Assembly: GCA_035632315.1 (NCBI GenBank)
Contig: DASQGZ010000009.1
Span: forward strand, 1-24,408
DNA length: 24,408 nt
Direction: 5' to 3'
Origin: JAFDZW01 sp035632315
GTDB lineage: Bacteria; Bacteroidota; Ignavibacteria; Palsa-1295
The translations under genes were made by a program, and so were the position numbers. Within the stretch, counting starts at the first letter, position 1. Each line of letters starts with the position of its first letter. Positions 6,783 to 13,147 of the stretch are shown here, piece by piece. Under the pieces are notes generated by a model, which worked only from the letters and a program-made list of their open reading frames with translations, did no database searches and had not been told where the DNA came from.

Positions 6783-7319
6783 TCAGCGTACGATTTCGAG
6801 TTGCGTTTCGAGTAATGAACCCGGCATTCGCGCAGCCAGATAATATGCTCCGCTTGCCAATTGTTTCGTATCGATATGTGCCGAGAAATTCCCGGTTGTT
6901 CGGTCGGCGGAATAGATTGTCGTGACAAGTTTTCCACTTGCATCGTAGAGTTCGAGATCAAGTCTGCCGGACGACGCGAGTGAGACTGCTACATCAGCCG
7001 AATTCGTCGCCGGATTCGGCGATATACTAATTGAACTGATCGCACCCGCGCCTCCCGGCGTAATCCCGGACGTCACGCCGCCGTTGGTCCAAAATCCGAA
7101 CGCGCCATTTGTATTCGTGCTCGATGCTGTGCCGGTGACGGTTTGCCCGATCGTGTAATCCATCGTTGTTGAGTGGCTCGAGGTTCGTCCGCCGGCGTTC
7201 GAAATAACAGCACGGTCCATCCGAACTTGCGCGTGTCCGAGACTCGTCAGCACCAGGATCAACAGCACGATGATCGCCGCCAGAAAAAGAATATTCGTTC
7301 TCATATTCATCTTTTTCAT
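6783..7319 (-). CDS. Small secreted protein with T9SS type A sorting domain
   Basis: 178 residues from the chosen ATG. An in-frame ATG five codons upstream (7334) is also possible, and both have GGAG-type ribosome binding sites. A Lys-rich start and long hydrophobic stretch ('ILFLAAIIVLLILVLTSL') followed by GHAQ look like a signal peptide. Next come a short region 'VISNAGGRTSS...YTIGQTVTGTAS...GAFGFW', a pattern found in many small Bacteroidota surface proteins, and a C-terminal domain of about 80 residues starting 'ISISPNPATNSADV', with 'LELYDASGKLV' and 'LASGAYYLA' motifs. That domain is the T9SS type A signal, directing export across the outer membrane and usually surface anchoring. Second gene of an operon, 33 bp after the 435-residue protein, followed by a strong terminator. 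Its specific role is unknown. Confidence 0.85.
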   Translation of the reverse strand: MKKMNMRTNILFLAAIIVLLILVLTSLGHAQVRMDRAVISNAGGRTSSHSTTMDYTIGQTVTGTASSTNTNGAFGFWTNGGVTSGITPGGAGAISSISISPNPATNSADVAVSLASSGRLDLELYDASGKLVTTIYSADRTTGNFSAHIDTKQLASGAYYLAARMPGSLLETQLEIVR

Positions 7320-7352
7320 AATTATCTTCTCCATATTTATTCTCCGATCATG

Positions 7353-8660
7353 TTATTGATTGATGATCAGATACGAGAATGTCACATTCCCAGCAAGTGC
7401 GGCAGCACCATTAAATGCCGCAACAACGAACGCGCCGTTGTTCTGACCGATCACTTGCAGCGGCACCGCATTAATGCCTCCGCCATTGACGGTGATCAGA
7501 ATGATCGAGTTCGGTTTGCAAAATGCATTATTGATCGTCGTTTGTAATTGTCCCATTTGGACGACGCCGACTCCGGCAGGACCGATAAGTTTTAATCCGC
7601 CCGTAACTTTCACCGCAGCTTCGCCGGCTGCGGTCGATGTAACATCGAGTGCATCAGCGGATGCCGAATTGATCGTCGTCTTTCCGCCTGAAGCAATGTC
7701 GAGCACGGTCGAACCGCCTTCATCGAATGCCGTCAGGAGTTTTGCATTTGCAGCCGACGATTTATTCTGCAATTTCACGACTGCATCGCCCGCAACGGTC
7801 GAGACGGCATTGAGCGCCGCGCCGCCGGAGTTTTGAATGTCGATCGTTGCCGCGCCGTTCGCTGTGCCGGATGAAGCGGCGCTGATCGCCGAACCGCTCG
7901 CCGCTTGCGCCGATAATGCCATCCCCGCCCCGATATTGATGAAACTTGCCGTCGAAGCACTCATCGTATTCGTCAGCGTAAACGCGCTTCCGGATGAAAT
8001 GCTGACCGAATGCGTGTACGGATAATTCAGAGAGCCGCTCGTTCCCGTGAACGACAACCCGACCGTGTTGCCGTATGTACTGACAGCAAGGTCACCCGTC
8101 GCCATCAGATTCACCGAGCCTTTGATGCCGTTAATACCGGTCACGATACCGCTATCAATGAGCCCTGCGTCGATCTTGCCCTGATTGTTAAGTACCAAGA
8201 GCGTATTTGCTTTTGCATTATCGTTCGTTGAGACGCCGAAGCCGCCGACAGCATTTGCATTTGCCGCTACATCGGCAGTGAGCGATTTGAGCGAACTTGC
8301 CAGATCGATGCGCGGAGTCATTTCCGCTTCGTTATCGATCGCGACGCCAAGCACATACTGACCGCTTGCATCGACTGCCATTTTCGTCACGCCGTTCGCT
8401 CCGATCATCGACGAAAAAATACCGCCTGTCGTCGTGATGTTATCGGTTTCCGTATAGACAAGTTGCCCGGATCCTTTTGCATAGACGTTTGCGATGAGCG
8501 TATGCGCGCCATCAGAGATCGGCGTTCCGTTCGAAGTCGTCAAATGCCCTTGCAATGAAAATTCACCGCTCGCCATCGCCGCTTGTCCGCGCGAGACACC
8601 GGCAGCGAGCACGAGCGTTACCATCACCGCAAGAATGCGAAAGTATAAATTATTTTTCAT
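7353..8660 (-). CDS. Secreted Ala/Ser/Gly-rich, tail-fibre-like protein
   Basis: 435 residues, function not recognised. The N-terminus 'MKNNLYFRILAVMVTLVLAAGVSRGQ' is a typical signal peptide. Residues of about 33-90 ('GEFSLQGHLTTSNG...ISDGAHTLIANVYAKGSG...GIFSSMIG') match a recurring N-terminal module of Bacteroidota/Ignavibacteria extracellular proteins that also contain tail-fibre or collagen-like stalks. The middle is low in complexity and rich in Ala, Ser, Thr and Gly, with alternating beta-strand character (for example 'ASGSAISAASSGTANGAATI'), like a beta-solenoid shaft. The end ('KPNSIILITVNGG...FVVAAFNGAAALAGNVTFSYLI') resembles a compact beta cap. It has no T9SS sorting domain. It is first of a two-gene operon with the small T9SS protein, suggesting that the two act together at the surface. 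ATG start without a clear Shine-Dalgarno site. Confidence 0.75.
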   Translation of the reverse strand: MKNNLYFRILAVMVTLVLAAGVSRGQAAMASGEFSLQGHLTTSNGTPISDGAHTLIANVYAKGSGQLVYTETDNITTTGGIFSSMIGANGVTKMAVDASGQYVLGVAIDNEAEMTPRIDLASSLKSLTADVAANANAVGGFGVSTNDNAKANTLLVLNNQGKIDAGLIDSGIVTGINGIKGSVNLMATGDLAVSTYGNTVGLSFTGTSGSLNYPYTHSVSISSGSAFTLTNTMSASTASFINIGAGMALSAQAASGSAISAASSGTANGAATIDIQNSGGAALNAVSTVAGDAVVKLQNKSSAANAKLLTAFDEGGSTVLDIASGGKTTINSASADALDVTSTAAGEAAVKVTGGLKLIGPAGVGVVQMGQLQTTINNAFCKPNSIILITVNGGGINAVPLQVIGQNNGAFVVAAFNGAAALAGNVTFSYLIINQ

Positions 8661-8925
8661 AGTCGTTATTCGTTTATTGTTGTCAGAGATTGTGTTAGTT
8701 ATTAAGATATATCGTTCACGTTCGAACGAATGACGAACATATCCGTATCAAAACCGCGAGGAGCCGACGGTTTGCATTGTGGGTCAGATATCAGCACAAA
8801 AGACCGTTATTCGTTCGAATCGCGGGGAGCCGTTGGAAACATACGAGGGCGAAAACTTATAAAATGGTGCGTTCAGACGCTCCTACCTTTCTAACGCACG
8901 ACCGATTTGGGATGTGACAGGAACG
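8661..8925. other. Upstream region of the secreted-protein operon; no gene seen
   Basis: First part of the 613-bp gap between the 435-residue protein gene and rpmI. No credible ORF on either strand. It contains a palindrome around GTTCGAAC (8719-8726), a direct repeat CGCGAGGAGCCG (8755-8766) / CGCGGGGAGCCG (8821-8832), and a 7-bp inverted repeat GTGCGTT/AACGCAC near 8872-8898. The promoter of the downstream operon should lie here, but I cannot point to a convincing one. The rest of the gap is covered by the array, element and terminator listed separately. Confidence 0.5.
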
Positions 8926-9016
8926 GGATAAGGGGTTGGGGGTTAGGGATTAGGTGATAGGGATTGGGGTGTCGGGTTTCTGGTGTCCGGTGTCTGGGGG
9001 AAAGAGTTAGGAGTTG
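8926..9016. repeat. Long heptamer array with drifting unit (GGATTAG to GGTGTCT)
   Basis: Thirteen consecutive 7-bp units with no register loss: GGATAAG, GGGTTGG, GGGTTAG, GGATTAG, GTGATAG, GGATTGG, GGTGTCG, GGTTTCT, GGTGTCC, GGTGTCT, GGGGGAA, AGAGTTA and GGAGTTG. Nearly every unit opens with G or GG while the remaining positions change progressively. The + strand is strongly G-rich, so G-quadruplex-like structure is possible. The array ends two bases before MITE-like element A copy 2. Confidence 0.85.
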
Positions 9017-9018
9017 GC

Positions 9019-9161
9019 TGTCATTCTGAGGGAGTGAGGCGAAGAATCCCATGATGGCTTGTAGAATGTAAGTCGGTGCAAGACATCAGGGGGTTGCAAT
9101 GGGCTGCGCGGAAATATTTCTGTAAATTCAAGATCATTGCAGCGCAGTCCTCGCAATGACA
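9019..9161. repeat. MITE-like palindromic element, family A, copy 2
   Basis: 143-bp relative of the element at 6512-6657. The left end (TGTCATTCTGAG), the flank GAAGAATC, and the right part (GCTGCGCGGAAATATTT and the end CTCGCAATGACA) are collinear with copy 1. The central hairpin (9045-9095) matches the reverse complement of the copy 1 hairpin, including its 13-nt loop (12 of 13 positions). No coding sequence. Confidence 0.8.
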
Positions 9162-9211
9162 ATTATGAGCCTATACGCCTGGCCGTCTATCCGTCTAACG
9201 TAAAATTTCGG

Positions 9212-9244
9212 AAAATAAAAAAGGCACACGGTACCGTGCGCCTT
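9212..9244 (-). terminator. Intrinsic terminator after rpmI
   Basis: On the - strand, AAGGCGCACGGT pairs with ACCGTGTGCCTT (9244-9221, one G-U pair) and is followed by the U-rich tract UUUUAUUUUC. It starts 30 bp after the rpmI stop codon, closing the thrS-infC-rpmI region. It shows that the transcription unit ends after rpmI and does not continue into an rplT gene. Confidence 0.9.
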
Positions 9245-9273
9245 CTTGAAATCGGGTGATCTCTCGGAAAACG

Positions 9274-9468
9274 TTACTCGCCGAGGAGTTTTTTCACCAT
9301 TTTCGAATCGGTCGTGTTCATCATCGCACTTTGGCGGAGCGAACGTTTGCGCTTCGAGGGTTTCGTGGTGAGCATGTGGCTATGAAACGGCTTCTCGCGT
9401 TTGATCTTGCCGGAGCCCGTTACTTTGAAGCGCTTCTTCGCGCCGGAATGCGTTTTTGATTTTGGCAT
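9274..9468 (-). CDS. rpmI: 50S ribosomal protein L35
   Basis: Small basic protein of the large ribosomal subunit. The 64-residue product begins 'MPKSKTHSGAKKRFKVTGSG' and contains 'KPSKRKRSLRQ', both hallmarks of L35, and has the family's usual length. The reading frame is open 18 codons further upstream, but the start at 9468 matches the universal MPK(M/S)K(T/S) N-terminus. It follows infC after a 157-bp gap that contains a MITE-like element, and it is followed by an intrinsic terminator. The usual next gene, rplT (L20), is absent. Confidence 0.97.
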   Translation of the reverse strand: MPKSKTHSGAKKRFKVTGSGKIKREKPFHSHMLTTKPSKRKRSLRQSAMMNTTDSKMVKKLLGE

Positions 9469-9514
9469 TGTTCGTTGTATAATTAAAAATTTATTTTCGT
9501 TGTTTATTTCAAGG

Positions 9515-9619
9515 GATGTCATTGCGAGCGAAGCGAAGCAATCTAAAATCTCAATTATTGCTGCACATTCAACATTTTAGATCGCCACGTTGGGCTAAAG
9601 CCCTCCTCGCGATGACATC
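9515..9619. repeat. MITE-like palindromic element, family B, copy 1 (between infC and rpmI)
   Basis: 105-bp element with terminal inverted repeats GATGTCATTGCGAG and CTCGCGATGACATC. The inner arms are CAATCTAAAATCT and ATTTTAGATCGCC. It lies six bp beyond the infC stop codon and 46 bp before the rpmI start, inside what should be one transcript. The other copy, in opposite orientation, is at 12660-12764. Non-coding. Confidence 0.82.
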
Positions 9620-9625
9620 AAAGAG

Positions 9626-10384
9626 TCACTCGGCGCTCGGTTCGGCTGCTTGCACTACCGGGGCAGATTCTTCTTTTTTCTGCACGGCTTTCTTGAGCTT
9701 CAAGCCGAGGTCGCTGACACGCGACTCTCCGTTGTTCGAACCATTATTATTCGAACCGCCCTCATCGTCGCCTTTTTTGCCGGCTGAATGTTTTTTGCCG
9801 CCCGGCGAGAATACCATCGTCATCAGTTTTCCGGTCAGCGCCGGTTCCTGATCGACTTTTGCGATATCGACGAGCGCTTCGGTAAAGCGCTTGAGCAATT
9901 GTTCGCCGAACTCTTTATAGGCGATCTGGCGTCCGCGAAATTGCACGGTCGCTTTGACTTTATGCCCTTCTTCGATCCATGTGCGCGCATGACGCAATTT
10001 GAAATCGAAATCGTGGGTGTCGGTGCCCGGATGAAAGCGCAGCTCTTTCATCAATTGTTTATGCTGCGACGCTTTGGCAACACGCTCGCGCTTTTGCTGC
10101 TCATAGCGGTATTTGCCAAAGTCCATCAATTTACAGACCGGGGGTTCGGCGTTCGGGGCGATCTCGATCAGATCGACGCCGCGTTCACGCGCGATACGCA
10201 AGGCATCGCTTGGCGACATGACGCCGAGTGTGCCATTTTCATCAACGACCCTGATCTCAGGAACACGTATCTGTTCGTTGAGACGAACACCGAAATTTTT
10301 CACCGGCATCTCACGGCTGAACCTGTTCTGCCGGGCGCTCGGTGGTTTCGGTTTTAATATCGGAGTAAATGTTTGTTTAGCCAT
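9626..10384 (-). CDS. infC: Translation initiation factor IF-3 with C-terminal extension
   Basis: Binds the 30S subunit, prevents premature 50S joining and checks start-codon selection. 252 residues, longer than the usual 170-200. After a basic leader of about 30 residues come the N-domain ('VRLNEQIRVPEIRVVDENG', 'VDLIEIAPNAEPPVCKLMDF'), the lysine/arginine-rich linker helix ('GKYRYEQQKRERVAK') and the C-domain ('KELRFHPGTDTHDFDFKLRH', 'VQFRGRQIAYKEFGEQLLKR', 'LTGKLMTMVFSPG'). Beyond about residue 197 is a 55-residue Gly/Asn/Lys/Glu-rich, probably disordered tail. It starts with ATG rather than the AUU-type codon used for autoregulation in E. coli, and I see no Shine-Dalgarno site. It follows thrS and precedes rpmI, the conserved order. 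Confidence 0.96.
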   Translation of the reverse strand: MAKQTFTPILKPKPPSARQNRFSREMPVKNFGVRLNEQIRVPEIRVVDENGTLGVMSPSDALRIARERGVDLIEIAPNAEPPVCKLMDFGKYRYEQQKRERVAKASQHKQLMKELRFHPGTDTHDFDFKLRHARTWIEEGHKVKATVQFRGRQIAYKEFGEQLLKRFTEALVDIAKVDQEPALTGKLMTMVFSPGGKKHSAGKKGDDEGGSNNNGSNNGESRVSDLGLKLKKAVQKKEESAPVVQAAEPSAE

Positions 10385-10499
10385 CTATTAATTCATCACG
10401 GTTAAACAAACGGAACACGATGTAACCAGTATCAAATAATTTTTCCGTTTAGTGAAATAACATGGATGCCGTGCATCCGCTTAAGAGTCTTCTAACTGT

Positions 10500-10646
10500 C
10501 GTCATTCCGAATGCAGCGAAGCGGAATGAGGGATCTATTTAATAAAAAAACCTTTTTTCCGAATGGTTACTACGGTCTATTATTAATAGATTTCTCACAT
10601 CCTCTCGCTCTCCCTTCGGTCGAGCGATACTCGTTCGAAATGGCAC
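10500..10646. repeat. MITE-like palindromic element, family C (between thrS and infC)
   Basis: The left end GTCATTCCGAATG and the right end CGTTCGAAATGGCAC form an imperfect terminal inverted repeat. The inner arms GATCTATTTAATAA (10532-10545) and TTATTAATAGATTT (10579-10592) are complementary. The left end also holds a self-contained CATTCCG/CGGAATG hairpin. It resembles families A and B in size and TCATT-type ends but not in internal sequence. It ends two bases before the thrS stop codon and may serve as the structured 3' end of that message. Confidence 0.6.
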
Positions 10647-10648
10647 TC

Positions 10649-12586
10649 CTACTCGGGAATCGCGGATTCTTCCGAGACAATCGAAAATGCTTCATCGAGC
10701 GGAATCGTTCCGATATTCCCCTTCCCATGCCTGCGAAGGGCGACAGAACGGGCTTCCGCCTCTTTTGCGCCGACGACAAACATCAATGGCACTTTCATCA
10801 TCTCCTGGTCGCGAATGCGGGCATTGACCTTCTCATTTGAGGCGTCGAGCACGACGCGGACACCCATTTCGCGGAGTTTATTCGCAATTTCTTCGGCATA
10901 CGCCGCCTGTGAATCGGTGATCGGCAGCACCGCAACCTGCGTCGGAGCGAGCCACATCGGGAAATTGCCGGCGTAATGTTCGATCAAAAGCGAAATGAAT
11001 CGCTCGAACGAACCAAATGGCGCACGATGAATAATCACCGGGCGATGCTTCTGATTATCCGCGCCGATGTATTCGAGATCGAATCGTTCGGGCATTACGT
11101 AATCAACTTGTACCGTCCCAAGCTGCCAACTTCGACCGATGGCATCTTTGAGCATGAAATCGATCTTCGGTCCATAGAATGCTGCCTCACCGATGGCGAT
11201 GGTATAATCGAGTTTCATCGCATCGGCAGCATCTTTGAGATCCTGTTCGGCTTGTATCCACTGCGCATCGTTGCCGCCGTATTTCGACGTGTTCGCCGGA
11301 TCGCGGAACGACAGACGAATTTTGAAATCGTTGAAGCCGAGTTTACCGGAGACAAATTGCGTGAGCTTGATAACGTTGATAAGCTCATCTTTTAATTGCT
11401 CGGGCATCATATATATATGCGCGTCGTCCTGCGTGAAGCCGCGCACGCGCGAAAGGCCATTCAACTCCCCCGATTGCTCGTACCGATAGACCGTGCCGAA
11501 TTCAGCGAGGCGCACCGGAAGATCGCGGTAGCTGCGCGGCTTCGATGCATAGATCATGTGATGATGCGGACAGTTCATCGGCTTGAGCAGATACTGTTCG
11601 TCATCGACGCCGATCGGAGTGAACTGACTGTCTTTATAATATGGATAATGTCCGCTTGTTTTATAGAGCTCGATGTTGCCGATGTGCGGAGTCACCACTT
11701 GCGAGTAACCCATCTTTTGTTGCGCGCGGCGCAAAAATGTTTCGAGCTGATTGCGCACGACCGCGCCGTTCGGCAGCCAAACGGGCAAGCCGCCGCCGAT
11801 CTTCGGAGTGATCATAAACAATTCAAGCTCTTTGCCGAGTTTTCGATGATCGCGCTTCTCGGCTTCTTCGCGAGCTTTCAGATATTCGTCAAGTTCTTTT
11901 TTTGTCGGGAAGCTGATGCCGTATAATCGTGTCAGCATCGGACGCTTTTCGTCGCCGCGCCAATATGCTCCGGCGATCGAAAGCAATTTCGGAAATTTTA
12001 TTTTTCCGGTCGAAGGCACGTGGGTGCCGCGGCAGAGATCAACGAAATTTCCCTGTTCATAAAAAGTGATCGGCTGGCCTTTCAACCCGTCCAATAATTC
12101 AAGCTTCAGCCAATCATTTTTTTCTTTGAAATATGCGACGGCTTTATCCCACTCGATCGGGATGCGTTTGTACGGCACATCGCGATTTGAGAGCTCGTAC
12201 ATTTTTTCCTCGATCTTCACGAGATCATCCGGCACAAGCTTCACGCCTTCGGGTAATTGCATATCGTAGTACCAGCCGTTCTCGATCGGCGGACCGATAC
12301 CGAATTTTGTACCGGGATAGATCGCCTCGACGGCTTCTGCCATCAAGTGCGCGCTCGAATGCCAGAAAATAGATTTTCCGTCGTCGGATTCCCACTTGAC
12401 GATATTCACTGCCGCATCTTCGGTCAACGGCGTTGCAAGATCGCGAGGCTTGCCATTTGCAAATATGCCAAGCGACGCCTGCGCGAGGCGCGGCGAAATG
12501 GATTCGGCGATCTGCATACCGGTCACACCGCTCGGAAATTCCTTTACGGCGCCATCGGGGAATGTGATTTTGATATTCTGGCTCAT
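10649..12586 (-). CDS. thrS: Threonine--tRNA ligase
   Basis: Charges tRNA-Thr with threonine in the cytoplasm. 645 residues, full length. Domains in order: N-terminal TGS domain (about 1-62), editing (SAD) domain with the zinc-like signature 'HSSAHLMAEA' and 'CRGTH', the class II catalytic core with motif 2 'RLAEFGTVYRYEQSGELNGL' and the zinc-ligand stretch 'MNCPHHHMIYA', and a C-terminal anticodon-binding domain ('PTQVAVLPITDSQ', 'GVRVVLDASNEKVNARIRD'). Starts with ATG. The leader lacks an obvious T-box or tRNA-like structure, so threonine-dependent control is not apparent. It is followed by infC after 264 bp that includes a repeat element. Confidence 0.98.
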   Translation of the reverse strand: MSQNIKITFPDGAVKEFPSGVTGMQIAESISPRLAQASLGIFANGKPRDLATPLTEDAAVNIVKWESDDGKSIFWHSSAHLMAEAVEAIYPGTKFGIGPPIENGWYYDMQLPEGVKLVPDDLVKIEEKMYELSNRDVPYKRIPIEWDKAVAYFKEKNDWLKLELLDGLKGQPITFYEQGNFVDLCRGTHVPSTGKIKFPKLLSIAGAYWRGDEKRPMLTRLYGISFPTKKELDEYLKAREEAEKRDHRKLGKELELFMITPKIGGGLPVWLPNGAVVRNQLETFLRRAQQKMGYSQVVTPHIGNIELYKTSGHYPYYKDSQFTPIGVDDEQYLLKPMNCPHHHMIYASKPRSYRDLPVRLAEFGTVYRYEQSGELNGLSRVRGFTQDDAHIYMMPEQLKDELINVIKLTQFVSGKLGFNDFKIRLSFRDPANTSKYGGNDAQWIQAEQDLKDAADAMKLDYTIAIGEAAFYGPKIDFMLKDAIGRSWQLGTVQVDYVMPERFDLEYIGADNQKHRPVIIHRAPFGSFERFISLLIEHYAGNFPMWLAPTQVAVLPITDSQAAYAEEIANKLREMGVRVVLDASNEKVNARIRDQEMMKVPLMFVVGAKEAEARSVALRRHGKGNIGTIPLDEAFSIVSEESAIPE

Positions 12587-12659
12587 TGGCTTTGTTGAAC
12601 AAATAAAATTCGATTTCTTCTCCTGCGTTATTCTCTAGACAGCCGCACAGGTTGAATAC

Positions 12660-12764
12660 GATGTCATCGCGAGGAGGGCGTTAGCCCGACGTGGCGATCT
12701 AAAATCTTGATCATTGATACAATTTCGAGATTTTAGATTGCTTCGCTTTGCTCGCAATGACATC
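12660..12764. repeat. MITE-like palindromic element, family B, copy 2 (upstream of thrS)
   Basis: 105 bp, in reverse orientation relative to 9515-9619 and of the same length. Ends are GATGTCATCGCGAG and CTCGCAATGACATC. The arms CGATCTAAAATCTTGA and CGAGATTTTAGATTG match the other copy. It lies 74 bp upstream of the thrS start, in the 561-bp gap before the propeller genes. Confidence 0.82.
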
Positions 12765-12873
12765 TTTGGGTTTTCTTTTTCAAACTAAACCACTACCATT
12801 TTCTCCGTCTGCCGCTCCTTGGTCGCGTCATACTCCGCTCGGAATAACTACATTGAAATTGCACCACAAAACA

Positions 12874-12905
12874 AAAACGGCAGGTCGTAAACAACCTGCC
12901 GTTTT
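12874..12905 (-). terminator. Strong hairpin terminator after the 759-residue propeller gene
   Basis: A perfect 12-bp stem, AAAACGGCAGGT (12874-12885) with ACCTGCCGTTTT (12894-12905), and an 8-nt loop. On the - strand it is followed by a U-rich tract (UUUUUGUUUUG counted from the stem end). It is about 240 bp beyond the stop codon of the 759-residue protein gene and upstream of thrS. Because U-tracts occur on both sides, it may work in both directions. Confidence 0.8.
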
Positions 12906-13043
12906 AGCGAAAATTTTTTCTTTCTCTCGCGTTACGAACAGGGCAAAGCGCCGGCTGTCGTGGCCGTCGTTGTATTATTCGTATTGCGGGTAATCCTCAT
13001 CATAGAATATAACGCCGGATAATCCATTCGGTTCCGAGAGCCC

Positions 13044-13142
13044 GCCCACGAATGAATTCGTGGGCGAACTTGAACGTGCTGCCCATCTTCAAGATTTTAG
13101 ATCGCCCCTGAGACCGGACGCCGGTCCACCGGACACTAGCCA
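13044..13142. repeat. Cluster of small repeat remnants after the propeller gene
   Basis: Three pieces. A palindrome GCCCACGAAT/AATTCGTGGGC lies at 13044-13065. A solitary fragment of family B (AAGATTTTAGATCGCC, about 13091-13106) follows. Then comes a short degenerate array with CCGG at roughly 7-8-bp spacing (CCGGACG, CCGGTCCA, CCGGACA, about 13113-13142). Together with element B copy 2 and the terminator, they account for much of the 12587-13147 gap; the stretch 12906-13043 shows no recognisable gene apart from a short coding-like tail noted in the findings. Confidence 0.5.
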
Positions 13143-13147
13143 CCCAT

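Noticed and set aside
8700..8850. Possible tRNA because of GTTCGAATC at 8813-8821
   Set aside because: The bases around this T-loop-like motif do not form a T-stem, and no matching acceptor or anticodon arm is present.
1597..9016. Heptamer arrays as a CRISPR array
   Set aside because: Units are 7 bp with no spacers and no constant repeat of 20 bp or more, and no cas gene is present.
9469..9522. 18-codon N-terminal extension of L35
   Set aside because: The extension overlaps repeat element B and does not match the family; the universal L35 N-terminus begins at 9468.
12587..12905. T-box or attenuation leader for thrS
   Set aside because: The hairpin at 12874-12905 is about 290 bp upstream of the start and fits the end of the preceding gene. 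I saw no T-box sequence, specifier loop or antiterminator alternative.
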